Of a stretch of DNA of 64,000 nt, positions 26,824-34,979 are shown piece after piece; within the stretch, counting starts at the first letter, position 1, and every line of letters begins with the position of its first letter. The notes beneath the pieces are model-generated. The model saw nothing but the letters and a program-made list of their open reading frames with translations. It did no database searches and had not been told where the DNA came from. A program made the translations under genes and the position numbers. The stretch is from assembly GCA_965221755.1 (NCBI GenBank), contig OZ244921.1, positions 1,302,001 to 1,366,000 of the forward strand. Reading direction: 5' to 3'. This stretch comes from Azophilus sp965221755 (GTDB lineage: Bacteria > Pseudomonadota > Gammaproteobacteria > Pseudomonadales > Azotimanducaceae).

Positions 26824-27186
26824 CTGGGCAGGAGGGACAAGCCGAACGGCTTCCCAAAGCGCTATCGGCTTAATTCCCCCCGCGACTATCGCCGGGCGCT
26901 CGGTCGCCGCGCGCACCGCGTTCAGTCCGGGCCGTTAAGGATTTCCGCCGTTCGCAATGCAATGTCGGGCGCTCGGCTGGGATTGATCGTCGGCAAGCGC
27001 GCCGTGCGCCGTGCCCATGACCGCAATCGGCTGAAGCGCAACGCGAGGGAGGTCTTCCGCCAGCGCCGCGCGGGGCTGCCGCCGATTGATGTGGTGCTGC
27101 ACGTGCAGGCGTCGATCCACCATCGGGAACTGAAGCGCCGGCTTGAAGAGGCATTGGAACACATGAGCGACCTGACGGACGGATGA
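26824..27186 (+). CDS. rnpA: Ribonuclease P protein component, probable CTG start
   Basis: Protein subunit of RNase P, which matures tRNA 5' ends. Homology in this frame starts around 26845 (NGFPKRYRLNSPRDYRRAL) and continues through the RNR signature RAVRRAHDRNRLKRNAREVFR to the C-terminus. No ATG, GTG or TTG occurs in the frame until ATG 26962, which would delete the conserved N-terminal ~40 residues. The only near-cognate start is CTG 26824 (120 residues); a strong AGGAGG at 26830-26835 lies just after it. The frame stays open backwards through rpmH. Start assignment is tentative, the gene itself is not. Confidence 0.85.
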   Translation: MGRRDKPNGFPKRYRLNSPRDYRRALGRRAHRVQSGPLRISAVRNAMSGARLGLIVGKRAVRRAHDRNRLKRNAREVFRQRRAGLPPIDVVLHVQASIHHRELKRRLEEALEHMSDLTDG

Positions 27187-27551
27187 TCCAGACCGCCGCC
27201 ACACTGCGGTCCGCCCTGAGCGCGCTGGCGCTGACCATCGCCAAGTGCGGCATCCGCGCCTACCAGCTCACCCTGAGCCCCTTTGTCGGCCACCAGTGCC
27301 GCTTTCATCCAACCTGCTCGAACTATGCGATCGCGGCTCTGGATGGCCACGGGCCGGTGAAGGGTATTTGGTTGGCCCTGCGCCGCCTGTCCAAGTGCCA
27401 TCCCTTCCACCCCGGGGGCTTTGACCCGCCCCCGGTTGTCCGAACCGCGCAAGAATCGCTCCGCTTGTCGCAGTTCGCCAACCTATTTATTTCGAATCAA
27501 AAACCAGACGTTCAGCAGACTGTTTCCGCATGCCTTGAGGAAGCGCCATGA
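27183..27551 (+). CDS. yidD: Membrane protein insertion efficiency factor YidD
   Basis: Small membrane-associated protein aiding YidC-dependent insertion. 122 residues with the family core YQLTLSPFVGHQCRFHPTCSNYAIAAL, GIWLALRRLSKCHPFHPGGFDP. It overlaps the rnpA stop and the yidC start by 4 nt each. The C-terminal ~40 residues after the core are longer than in E. coli and not conserved to my eye. Confidence 0.95.
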   Translation: MIQTAATLRSALSALALTIAKCGIRAYQLTLSPFVGHQCRFHPTCSNYAIAALDGHGPVKGIWLALRRLSKCHPFHPGGFDPPPVVRTAQESLRLSQFANLFISNQKPDVQQTVSACLEEAP

Positions 27552-29266
27552 TGCCCACGATCTCGCCGGAGGCGCAGCGAATCGTCCTGCTGGTCGCATT
27601 GGGGATTACCGGCTATCTGATGATCCTGGCTTGGAATCAGGACTACATGCAGCCGCAGCCCGCCACCGAGCGGGCGAGCGCGCCGCAATTGGACGGCCCG
27701 GCCCTGTCCGGCCCGGCTTCCGTCGCGGTCCCCGCATCCGACATCCCGGATGCATCCTTCATTGGTGCGCCGGCTCCGGCAGCCGATCAAGCGGTGTCGC
27801 CGGTTGGCGACGCTGGTGCCGCCGAACGGCTGATCCGCGTCGCCACGCCCAGCCAGGAAGTGTGGATCGATCGCCGCGGCGGCGACATTCGCCGCGTTCA
27901 CCTGCCCCGCTATCCGGTGAATCTTGAGCAACCCGATTTGCCCTTTGAACTGCTCGATGTGGGCAACGGACGCATCTACATGGCGCAAAGCGGCCTGATC
28001 GGCCCGGATGGCCTCGACTCAGGCAGCGAACGGCCGCTGTACAGGACTGCCCGCACCAACTACGAGGTCGGCGATGGAGAGACCCTGGCCGTCGAACTCG
28101 AAGCCGAGGTGGGTGAAGCCAAGGTTCAGAAGACCTTCGTATTTCAAGGCGGCGACTACTTGGTGGAGGTGATCTACCGGGTGGAAAACCGGGGCGCTGA
28201 ACCGTTCCAAGCCAGCCTTTTCGGGCAGATCAAGCGCGACGCCAAGGAGCCGCCCGGACAGGAGAGCTTCAGCCTTGGTCCGCAGCCCTACTTGGGCGCC
28301 GCCCTCACCACCCCAGATTCCCGCTACGAGAAAATCGAGTTCGAGGATCTCGACGAAGGCGACTTTCGCAATCAGGTGAAAGGCGGTTGGATCGCCTTCC
28401 TGCAGCACTACTTCCTGAGCGCTTGGATCGCCAACGAAGGCGAATCGAACAGCTACTACGGCCGCAAGCGCGCTGACGGCACCTACATCGTCGGCTACAC
28501 TGGCCCGTTGACCACGGTGGCGCCCGGTGGCCAAGGCGAGTGGCGGTCCCGCTTCTACGCTGGCCCCAAGGACCAAAAGCGATTGGAGCAAATCGCCGAC
28601 AACCTCAACCTAACCGTGGACTACGGCTTTCTCTGGTGGCTGGCCGTGCCGCTTTTCGCGCTGCTCGACTGGCTGCACGGCTTGGTCGGAAACTGGGGCG
28701 TAGCCATCATCCTGCTCACCTTGCTGGTCAAGCTGGTGCTTTATCCGCTGTCCTCGGCAAGCTACAAGTCGATGGCCAACATGCGCCGGGTGGCGCCGCA
28801 GATGAAGCGTCTCCAGGAACGTTATGCGGGTGACCGGCAAAAGCTCTCCCAAGAGATGATGGGCCTGTACAAGAAGGAAGGCGTCAACCCCTTGGGCGGC
28901 TGCCTGCCCATGCTGCTGCCCATGCCCATCTTCATCGCCCTTTACTGGGTGCTGTTTGAGAGCGTCGAACTGCGCCAAGCGCCCTTTGCGCTTTGGATTG
29001 ATGACTTGGCCGCCATGGACCCCTACTTCATCCTGCCGCTTCTCATGGGCGCCACCATGTACGTGCAGCAGCTCCTCAGCCCGACCATGGGCGATCCGAT
29101 GCAGGCCCGCATCATGAAGCTGATGCCGATCATGTTCACCGTGCTCTTCCTGTTCTTTCCCGCTGGCTTAGTGCTCTATTGGCTGGTCAACAGCGTGCTC
29201 TCCGTCGCCCAGCAGTGGTACGTGATGAAGAAGACTGAGGCCGCAGCGGTCCCAGTGCGGAACTGA
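27548..29266 (+). CDS. yidC: Membrane protein insertase YidC
   Basis: Inner-membrane insertase, 572 residues, of the long Gram-negative type: N-terminal helix (IVLLVALGITGYLMILAWNQ), a large periplasmic beta domain (about residues 60-350) and five C-terminal helices with WGVAIILLTLLVKLVLYPLS, the conserved membrane arginine region and LPMPIFIALYWVLFESVELR. Part of the rpmH-mnmE operon. Its stop overlaps the 5' end of mnmE. Confidence 0.97.
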   Translation: MMPTISPEAQRIVLLVALGITGYLMILAWNQDYMQPQPATERASAPQLDGPALSGPASVAVPASDIPDASFIGAPAPAADQAVSPVGDAGAAERLIRVATPSQEVWIDRRGGDIRRVHLPRYPVNLEQPDLPFELLDVGNGRIYMAQSGLIGPDGLDSGSERPLYRTARTNYEVGDGETLAVELEAEVGEAKVQKTFVFQGGDYLVEVIYRVENRGAEPFQASLFGQIKRDAKEPPGQESFSLGPQPYLGAALTTPDSRYEKIEFEDLDEGDFRNQVKGGWIAFLQHYFLSAWIANEGESNSYYGRKRADGTYIVGYTGPLTTVAPGGQGEWRSRFYAGPKDQKRLEQIADNLNLTVDYGFLWWLAVPLFALLDWLHGLVGNWGVAIILLTLLVKLVLYPLSSASYKSMANMRRVAPQMKRLQERYAGDRQKLSQEMMGLYKKEGVNPLGGCLPMLLPMPIFIALYWVLFESVELRQAPFALWIDDLAAMDPYFILPLLMGATMYVQQLLSPTMGDPMQARIMKLMPIMFTVLFLFFPAGLVLYWLVNSVLSVAQQWYVMKKTEAAAVPVRN

Positions 29267-29268
29267 CC

Positions 29269-30594
29269 CTGTCCATCGATTCGGACACCATCGCCGCAGT
29301 CGCCACGCCGCCCGGCCAAGGCGGGGTGGGCATCGTGCGCATCTCCGGGCCGTTGGCGCTCAAGATCGGCGAATCCATCGTCGGCGAGAACCTGCCGCCG
29401 CGTCACGCCTTGCATGCCCGGTTCACCCACGAGGGCGAACTGCTCGACGACGGCGTGGGCCTGCACTTCGCTGCCCCCAACTCCTTCACCGGCGAGGACG
29501 TGGTGGAACTGCAGGGCCACGGCGGCCCGGTGGTGATGCAAATGCTGTTGAATGCGGTGCTCGCCGCCGGGGCACGGCTGGCCCGACCCGGCGAGTTCAG
29601 CGAGCGCGCCTTTCTCAACGGCCAGATCGACTTGGCCCAAGCCGAGGCCGTGGCGGACTTGATCGCCAGCGCCTCAACCCAGGCAGCGCGCGGGGCGGTG
29701 CGCTCCCTGTCCGGGGAATTCTCCTCTCTGATCAATGAATTGGACGCAGACATCCTCAAGCTTCGCGTCCATGTTGAAGCCGCCATGGACTTTCCTGACG
29801 AAGAGGTTGAACTGCTGGCGCAGGGCCGAGTTGACGAGCAGGTCGAAACGCTCGTCGGTGCCGCCCGATCGCTGATCCAACGGAGTCGGCAGGGCGCATT
29901 GCTCACCCAAGGCGTTAGCGTCGCCATCATTGGTGCGCCCAATGCCGGCAAATCGAGCCTGCTCAACCGCCTGAGCGGCGAGGAAGCGGCCATCGTCACC
30001 AACATTCCGGGCACCACCCGGGACTTGCTTAAGGTGGACTTGGTCCTCGATGGCCTGCCGGTTCGCTTGGTGGACACTGCGGGCTTGCGCGACAGCACCG
30101 ATGCCGTGGAAGCGGAAGGCGTGCGCCGCGCCCGCCTTGCAGCCGAGACCGCGGACCTCATCCTGGAAGTGCGCGACCTCGCCGCGGCCCCAGCGAACAC
30201 GGGGCCAAGCAGCCCGGAAAGAACCCTTTGCGTGGAAAACAAGATCGACTTGGTCGGCGTGGCGGCTGGCCTCGTGGAGGGCTCACCATCCACTGTCCGC
30301 GTGTCCTGCCTCACCGGCGCCGGCCTCGATACGCTGAGAGGCGCCATTAAGAACCGAGTGGGCTTCACTGGCGAAGGCTCGACCTTCAGCGCCCGGCAAC
30401 GTCACCTCGAGGCCCTCAACGCCGCACTGACAGCCTTGGAAAGCGCCGCTCAGCGCCTTGAGGCCAATGCCGCTGCTGAAGTCATCGCCGAGGAGTTGCG
30501 CCTAGCCCACTTGGCGCTTGGCGAAATAACCGGTCAAACCACCCCTGACGACCTTCTGGGCAGCATCTTCGCCACTTTCTGCATCGGAAAATAG
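29269..30594 (+). CDS. mnmE: tRNA modification GTPase MnmE, probable CTG start
   Basis: GTPase that with MnmG installs the carboxymethylaminomethyl group at U34 of tRNAs. 441 residues from CTG 29269 (SIDSDTIAAVATPPGQGGVGIVR), matching the E. coli start MSDNDTIVAQATPPGRGG. The frame between the stop at 29236 and GTG 29326 has no ATG, GTG or TTG, and starting at 29326 would remove the conserved folate-binding N-terminus. G motifs: GAPNAGKSSL, IPGTTRD, VDTAGLRD, NKIDL. The C-terminus is FCIGK, with the conserved cysteine. Coupled to yidC. Confidence 0.93.
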   Translation: MSIDSDTIAAVATPPGQGGVGIVRISGPLALKIGESIVGENLPPRHALHARFTHEGELLDDGVGLHFAAPNSFTGEDVVELQGHGGPVVMQMLLNAVLAAGARLARPGEFSERAFLNGQIDLAQAEAVADLIASASTQAARGAVRSLSGEFSSLINELDADILKLRVHVEAAMDFPDEEVELLAQGRVDEQVETLVGAARSLIQRSRQGALLTQGVSVAIIGAPNAGKSSLLNRLSGEEAAIVTNIPGTTRDLLKVDLVLDGLPVRLVDTAGLRDSTDAVEAEGVRRARLAAETADLILEVRDLAAAPANTGPSSPERTLCVENKIDLVGVAAGLVEGSPSTVRVSCLTGAGLDTLRGAIKNRVGFTGEGSTFSARQRHLEALNAALTALESAAQRLEANAAAEVIAEELRLAHLALGEITGQTTPDDLLGSIFATFCIGK

Positions 30595-30678
30595 ACGCCG
30601 TTCGAGTTGTTCGGTCGGTGCTCCTGGCCAGCTGAGACAGCGCTTCCACGCTGAACCGGCGAAGCGCTGCGCGAACGG

Positions 30679-30702
30679 GACTTGATCGGAGGCTCCCGAA
30701 TG
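30679..30702. repeat. Short dispersed repeat (24 bp), copy A
   Basis: 24 bp in the convergent mnmE/ribH gap, 22 of 24 identical to 38727-38750: core ACTTGATC, one variable base, GAGGCTCCC, one variable base, AATG. Function unknown. Confidence 0.5.
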
Positions 30703-30742
30703 AATCCAAGTGCGCCGAGGCGGACATGGCTCCTGCCGCCCC

Positions 30743-31228
30743 TCAAGCCGCCCCGATGCTCCGCCGCCAATGCACCATCTCGATGGTCGCCGCCGCCGCC
30801 TCAAGGCCCTTGTTGAACTCATCGTCCGCCGCCCGCGCCGCGGCGTGCTCCATCTTCAGCACGGGCAGTATCTCCACCACCACTGGACGGCGATAGCGCT
30901 GCATCACCTCCCCCAAGCCCCGCATGCACTCATTGGTGATCATCTCGAAGTGCAGGGTCTCCCCCTTGAGAATCACGCCGAAGCAGATCACGGCGTCGAT
31001 TTCCCGGCCCGCGTCCAGCGCCAGCAGATCCGCTGCCGCCAAGGGCAGCTCCAACGAGCCGGGCAGCCGATGCACCTCTATGCGCTCGTAGCCGTGTGCC
31101 CTGAGCGCGCCTTCGCAGGCATCCGCAAGGCTGTCCACCAGTTCGGGATACCACTTCGATTTCAGTATCGCGATGCGCCCGGGATTCTCGATCGCCGGCA
31201 AGTCGCTCAGGTCGGCGGTGGTTTTCAC
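30743..31228 (-). CDS. ribH: 6,7-dimethyl-8-ribityllumazine synthase
   Basis: Penultimate enzyme of riboflavin synthesis. 161 residues with RIAILKSKWYPELVDSL, the GSLELPLAA substrate loop (GAFEIP type), GVILKGETLHFEMITNECMRGL containing the catalytic histidine, and the C-terminal DDEFNKGLEAAAATIEM. The HFEMITNE form departs somewhat from the usual HFEYV. No other rib genes are adjacent. The ATG overlaps the stop of the upstream flavoprotein gene (ATGA), tying it to a flavin enzyme rather than a riboflavin operon. Confidence 0.82.
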   Translation of the reverse strand: MKTTADLSDLPAIENPGRIAILKSKWYPELVDSLADACEGALRAHGYERIEVHRLPGSLELPLAAADLLALDAGREIDAVICFGVILKGETLHFEMITNECMRGLGEVMQRYRRPVVVEILPVLKMEHAAARAADDEFNKGLEAAAATIEMVHWRRSIGAA

Positions 31229-32625
31229 GAGGCCGCCGCCGCTTCCGTGTTTTCAAGTTCAGTCAGCAGGCGCCGCAGCTTGGGTATGGCTTCCATCACC
31301 GGTCCGGGATCGATTTGCGGCAGCGGCCCCTCGTCATCGCGCAACGGCAGCGTGAAGCCATCAAGCCGGGAGCGGCGCAGCCAATCCATCAGAGCGCCAT
31401 CCTGCGCCCATTCCAACTGGTTCAGGAAGTTGGCCAAGGTGGTGCGGAGAAAATCGGCGTCGGAATCCGGATGCGGGATGGGAACGCAAAGCCGGTTCTT
31501 GATTTGGTCATCATCCCCGTAGGTCGCCTCGACGTGGGCGGCGAACGCGCCGCTGAACACCTGCTGGCAGGTGCGCAGGGACTGCAGCGTGATGGCTTGG
31601 CCGTCAAACACGGGCGCCGCCGGCCGCTGGGCCAAGCCGTCGGTGGCGCAATGCACATGCAGCGTGGCGTCGGAGGTGGGCACGCTCCCTTGGTCGAGGA
31701 TGATGGCGTCCCGCTCAATCCGCTGGACATGCCCCAGGCGCACCACGTCCTTGATGCGGCGCAGTTGCTCCAGCTCCGGCTTGGTGACCGTGGCGCAGCG
31801 GTACATGGTCGGCCACACGTCGTCGTCAAACCGCAGAAGCTGGCCGGCCGCATTGATCCGCTCGAAGACGTCGCGGTAGCCGGTGCCTTCAACGATGGCC
31901 CGAGCCTGCGCCGAGAAGCCCCGGTTGAGGGCGTCGGCGAACTTTCGGCCGGGTTGAATGTTGGCTCGATCCAGCATCCAGGAGTCGCGGGGCATGATCC
32001 AACCGATGCGCTTCGGGTCCTTGCCGTGGGCCAGCAGAAACAGGCAGGCATCCATGCCGGTCTTGCCGGCGCCGATGATGACGAATCGCTCGAATCTTCC
32101 GCCCAGCTTCGGCAGCTCGTTGGGCGGCGCCCAATTGACGCCCTTGTCGATGGCGAACGGCGGCGGCGACATTGAGGGCACGCTGACGTTCATGTAAGTG
32201 GCGTCCACGATCTTGCCTGCCTCCACCGTCCACTTCTCACCAGACACCGAGGACGTGAAATCTCCCTCGCCTTGGTACTCGCACAACGGGAAGTGGCGGA
32301 CCCGACCGGAGGGCAGGAACTGGCGCTGCATCACCTGCCCAAAGTAAGCGCACACTTCGCTTTTGGTCGCCAATTCATATAGGCCCTTGTTCCAGCCGTC
32401 TGCATCGATCGCGCCGCTGCCCAAGGGTCGGGAATTGACCCCGTAGAACGACGATGGCTGGTGCAGGCGAACGAAGGGATAGGCGTCGTTCCAATGCCCC
32501 CCGGGCTGGTGCCGCCGATCGACCATCACCACGGAAGCCTCGGTCTCGGTCATCAGCACGTCGGTGAACGCCATGCCCATGGCGCCGGCGCCGACTACCA
32601 AGTAATCCGCTTGGAGTGTCTTCAT
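31225..32625 (-). CDS. FAD/NAD(P)-binding oxidoreductase, monooxygenase-like
   Basis: 466 residues. N-terminal FAD motif YLVVGAGAMGMAF followed by an acidic strand end and DRRHQPGGHWND, then a second Rossmann motif FVIIGAGKTGMDA (about residue 185), the two-dinucleotide layout of flavin monooxygenases and related reductases. No signal peptide. Substrate not predictable. It is coupled by 4 nt to ribH and lies downstream of a second flavin monooxygenase gene that is broken, suggesting a flavin-linked catabolic or tailoring patch. Confidence 0.7.
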   Translation of the reverse strand: MKTLQADYLVVGAGAMGMAFTDVLMTETEASVVMVDRRHQPGGHWNDAYPFVRLHQPSSFYGVNSRPLGSGAIDADGWNKGLYELATKSEVCAYFGQVMQRQFLPSGRVRHFPLCEYQGEGDFTSSVSGEKWTVEAGKIVDATYMNVSVPSMSPPPFAIDKGVNWAPPNELPKLGGRFERFVIIGAGKTGMDACLFLLAHGKDPKRIGWIMPRDSWMLDRANIQPGRKFADALNRGFSAQARAIVEGTGYRDVFERINAAGQLLRFDDDVWPTMYRCATVTKPELEQLRRIKDVVRLGHVQRIERDAIILDQGSVPTSDATLHVHCATDGLAQRPAAPVFDGQAITLQSLRTCQQVFSGAFAAHVEATYGDDDQIKNRLCVPIPHPDSDADFLRTTLANFLNQLEWAQDGALMDWLRRSRLDGFTLPLRDDEGPLPQIDPGPVMEAIPKLRRLLTELENTEAAAAS

Positions 32626-32717
32626 TCAGTGGCCTGCGGCGCTCCGATGGCGAGTCGGCGAATCATACAACAGCGCCGCGCAGAGGCTTGGTCTGGTAAC
32701 TCGCCGCCTAGCCGGGC

Positions 32718-34013
32718 CTAAGACCAAGGGCGCAGCGCCCGCCAGTCGTCGTCCGTGCCGCGCGCCGCCGCGTCGGCATCGTAGCTGTACAGCCAGTGCT
32801 GCTGGGGCGAGAATCCGCCGTCGAACTTCTCGTTGTTGCGCCGGAACCGCTCGTTGCGCCGGGCAACGGCCTCCGGATCCGCAAGGTGGTACCAGTCCTC
32901 CGCATTGCGCGACTGCTGCACGATCAGGTGCGCGCGATCCTTGCGCAGTGCTTGGTAGCGGGTCAGATCAGCCGCCGCATCGCCAGCGGATTCGGCCAGC
33001 AGGCGCGCCAGCACCCAAGCGTCCTCCAGCGACTGAACCGCGCCTTGGGCGTGGTAGGGGAGCATTGCGTGGGCGGCGTCGCCGAGCAGGCCGATCCGTC
33101 CCGCCACCCATTCGCGCAGGGGATTGCGGTCATGCAGCGCGGTGACGAAAGTCTCGTCGGTTGCGTCGATGACGCGCTTGGGCCGGTCGTACCAGCCGCT
33201 GAATGCTGCCATGACCTCATCGGTGCCCGCCGTCTGGGGCTAGGATTCCCGCTTATGGCCATCGGCCTGCGCGAGCGCCAGCCAATTGAGCCGGGTGCCG
33301 CCGGAGACCCAGTAGTAAACGAAGGAAAGACGCGGCCCCATGTCCACATGGGCCGACACCGGAATGCCGAGATCGGCGATCCTTCGGCGATCCACCACGC
33401 CGCGCCAAGTGACGTAGCCCGACGCCCGCGGCTCATCCGGCGAAAACGCCTGTTCGCGCACGAGCGAATGGATGCCATCGGCGCCGACCAGCAGATCGCC
33501 GGTGATGCGTTCACCGGATTCGCAATCCGCCCAAGCCCGTGCGGTATCCTGCCCAACAGCGACGACCCGGGACGCCGGCAGCCCGCGCGTACTCCCTGAG
33601 CTGTACGATCGTGCGGTATCCTGCCCAACAGCGACGACCCGGGACTGCAGCCGGAGCCGCGACGGATCCAGCCCGCCGGTCAGCGCAGCGATCAGGTCGG
33701 CCCGGTAGGCGTGGTAGTAGGCGTAGCCGTAGGCTGGCCGCACCTGTGGCCTCAACGGCGTGCGCAATAGGGTTTCGCCGGTATCCCAGACGCTGTACTT
33801 GTGGAAGTCCGGCTCCGTGCAGAACGCCGCGAGCGCGTCGCCCAAACCAAGGGTTTCGAGCACCCGCACCCCGTTGGGGCTGAGCTGAATGCCAGCGCCC
33901 ACCTCAGTGAAGGCCCGCGCCTGCTCCAGGAGCACGTAATCGAAGCCCAGCTTGGCCAGCGACAACGCCAGCGCGCTGCCGCCGATGCCGGCGCTGACGA
34001 TGATGACCCTCAC
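32718..34013 (-). pseudogene. FAD-dependent aromatic monooxygenase (salicylate hydroxylase-like), interrupted by in-frame TAG
   Basis: Two open segments lie in the same frame: 33240-34013 (N-terminal FAD and substrate domain, GVRVLETLGL, GADGIHSLVR) and 32718-33239 (AAFSGWYDRPKRV, GRIGLLGDAAHAMLPYHAQGA with the family GD motif). They are separated only by TAG at 33240-33242, at a place where relatives often have Trp (ESW-like). The FAD loop reads SAGIGG where GAGIGG is expected. An in-frame 72-bp insertion carrying a 36-bp direct repeat is also present. Together these suggest a decaying gene. A sequencing error at the TAG is the alternative. Confidence 0.8.
33538..33645. repeat. 36-bp direct repeat inside the monooxygenase gene
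   Basis: A perfect 36-bp sequence occurs at 33538-33573 and 33610-33645 (period 72 bp). It makes the peptide SRVVAVGQDTAR appear twice, separated by an unrelated SYSSGSTRGLPA. The period is a multiple of three, so the frame is kept. Confidence 0.9.
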
Positions 34014-34066
34014 GAATGCCTCCTTGCCGTCACGGTAATGCTGTGCGGCATCGAGGTCAATGCGCT

Positions 34067-34131
34067 GCGCCCGCGAAGCGAAACTCCGCTACCGTTGTGA
34101 GGGTCAGATTCGAAACGCTTCTGAGCTCGCA
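34067..34131 (-). repeat. Dispersed palindromic intergenic repeat, copy 3 (degenerate)
   Basis: Minus-strand reading gives GAGCTCAGAAGCGTTTCG, AATCTGACCCTCACAACGG, then one GGAGTTTCGC arm and GCGGGCGC; the partner arm is shortened. It occupies part of the ~200-bp gap between vapC and the broken monooxygenase, which otherwise holds nothing I recognise. Confidence 0.65.
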
Positions 34132-34212
34132 CATGCTGGAACTTCCAATAACGCTCGAAGTCGTTGCGTTCGCTCTCGGGGTGCATGGATCAGAGCCCCG
34201 ATTCCTTGATGA

Positions 34213-34617
34213 TCAGGTTGCGAGCCAATTCTCGACTTTGAGGCGCGGCACCCGGTCGAACTCGTCAATGTTCGCGGTCACCGCGATGAGGACTTCAGCT
34301 AGGCAGTGGGCGGCGACCAACATGTCGTTCGGTCCGATGGTCTTTCCGGTGAGTTCAAGATGGGCGCGCAGCTCCGCGTAGCGTTGGTCGGCAGGGTGTC
34401 TCAGCGGGAGTATCTCCAGCGCGGAGAGTATGGCGTCAAGGTTCCGTCGCAATGCGACTGACCCACTTTTCTCTGCGCCGAACTTCAATTCAGCGGCGAC
34501 AACGATGCTTGTGCATACGGTGTTGTCGCCGACCCGTTCAAGATGCGCCCGAATGCGCCCTTGAGGATGCTTCATCAGATCGGACAGGATATTGGTGTCG
34601 AGCAGGTATTCAGGCAT
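34213..34617 (-). CDS. vapC: VapC-type PIN-domain ribonuclease toxin
   Basis: 134-residue PIN-domain toxin. The acidic active-site residues are visible in EYLLDTNILSDLM (first Asp), AAELKFGAEKS (Glu), GPNDMLVAAHCL (Asp) and ITANIDEFDRVPRLKVENW (last acidic group). It overlaps the antitoxin gene by 8 nt, the usual coupled arrangement. VapC toxins cleave tRNA or rRNA; the target of this one is unknown. Confidence 0.93.
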   Translation of the reverse strand: MPEYLLDTNILSDLMKHPQGRIRAHLERVGDNTVCTSIVVAAELKFGAEKSGSVALRRNLDAILSALEILPLRHPADQRYAELRAHLELTGKTIGPNDMLVAAHCLAEVLIAVTANIDEFDRVPRLKVENWLAT

Positions 34618-34861
34618 CGGGGCGCAGGTTCACGTCGTCGAGTTCCCCTAGGCTGCCGTCGATGTCGGGGAACTCATCCTTGACCGGCTTCAGCGTGGCC
34701 AGAACTTCCAGCAACCCTCGTTTGGGGATGGGCTCCACGATCAGTCTATTGCCTTCCTTGCGAATAATCGCCTCACCATCCTCAAACTCGAACTCTCTTG
34801 GTATCCGGATGGCCCGATTTCGCCCATTGCGAAACAGCCTTACCCGTCGCTCTGCAGCCAT
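34610..34861 (-). CDS. vapB: VapB-type antitoxin (AbrB/MazE-fold)
   Basis: 83 residues from ATG 34861: an N-terminal SpoVT/AbrB-like DNA-binding domain (RVRLFRNGRNRAIRIPREFEFEDGEA, with the VRLFRNGRNRAIRIP swap-hairpin motif) and a C-terminal acidic toxin-binding tail (DEFPDIDGSLGELDDVNLRPD). The 46 extra upstream codons of the open frame cross the palindromic operator and are not part of the gene. Expected to repress its own promoter. Confidence 0.9.
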   Translation of the reverse strand: MAAERRVRLFRNGRNRAIRIPREFEFEDGEAIIRKEGNRLIVEPIPKRGLLEVLATLKPVKDEFPDIDGSLGELDDVNLRPDA

Positions 34862-34877
34862 TATCCTCGATTCCAAT

Positions 34878-34905
34878 CTTGGCATGTGCCAAAGCATATG
34901 CCAAG
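34878..34905. promoter_or_regulatory. Probable VapB/VapBC operator palindromes
   Basis: Nested inverted repeats directly upstream of vapB: TTGGCATGTGCCAA (34879-34892), and an outer pair CTTGGCAT (34878-34885) with ATGCCAAG (34898-34905). Position and symmetry fit autoregulation by the toxin-antitoxin complex, which is typical of vapBC loci. Confidence 0.65.
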
Positions 34906-34979
34906 AACTTCTTGCAGGCGAGCCCGGAGCGCCCCGCCTGAATGCGCCGTTAACAACATCGAGCGCATCCCTGTAATTT

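Noticed and set aside
11339..33242. Idea that TAG is read as Trp, because two in-frame TAGs replace expected Trp codons
   Set aside because: Intact genes such as rpmH, def and the medium hydroxylase subunit end in TAG, and both interrupted frames belong to decaying genes, so simple TGG to TAG mutation is enough.
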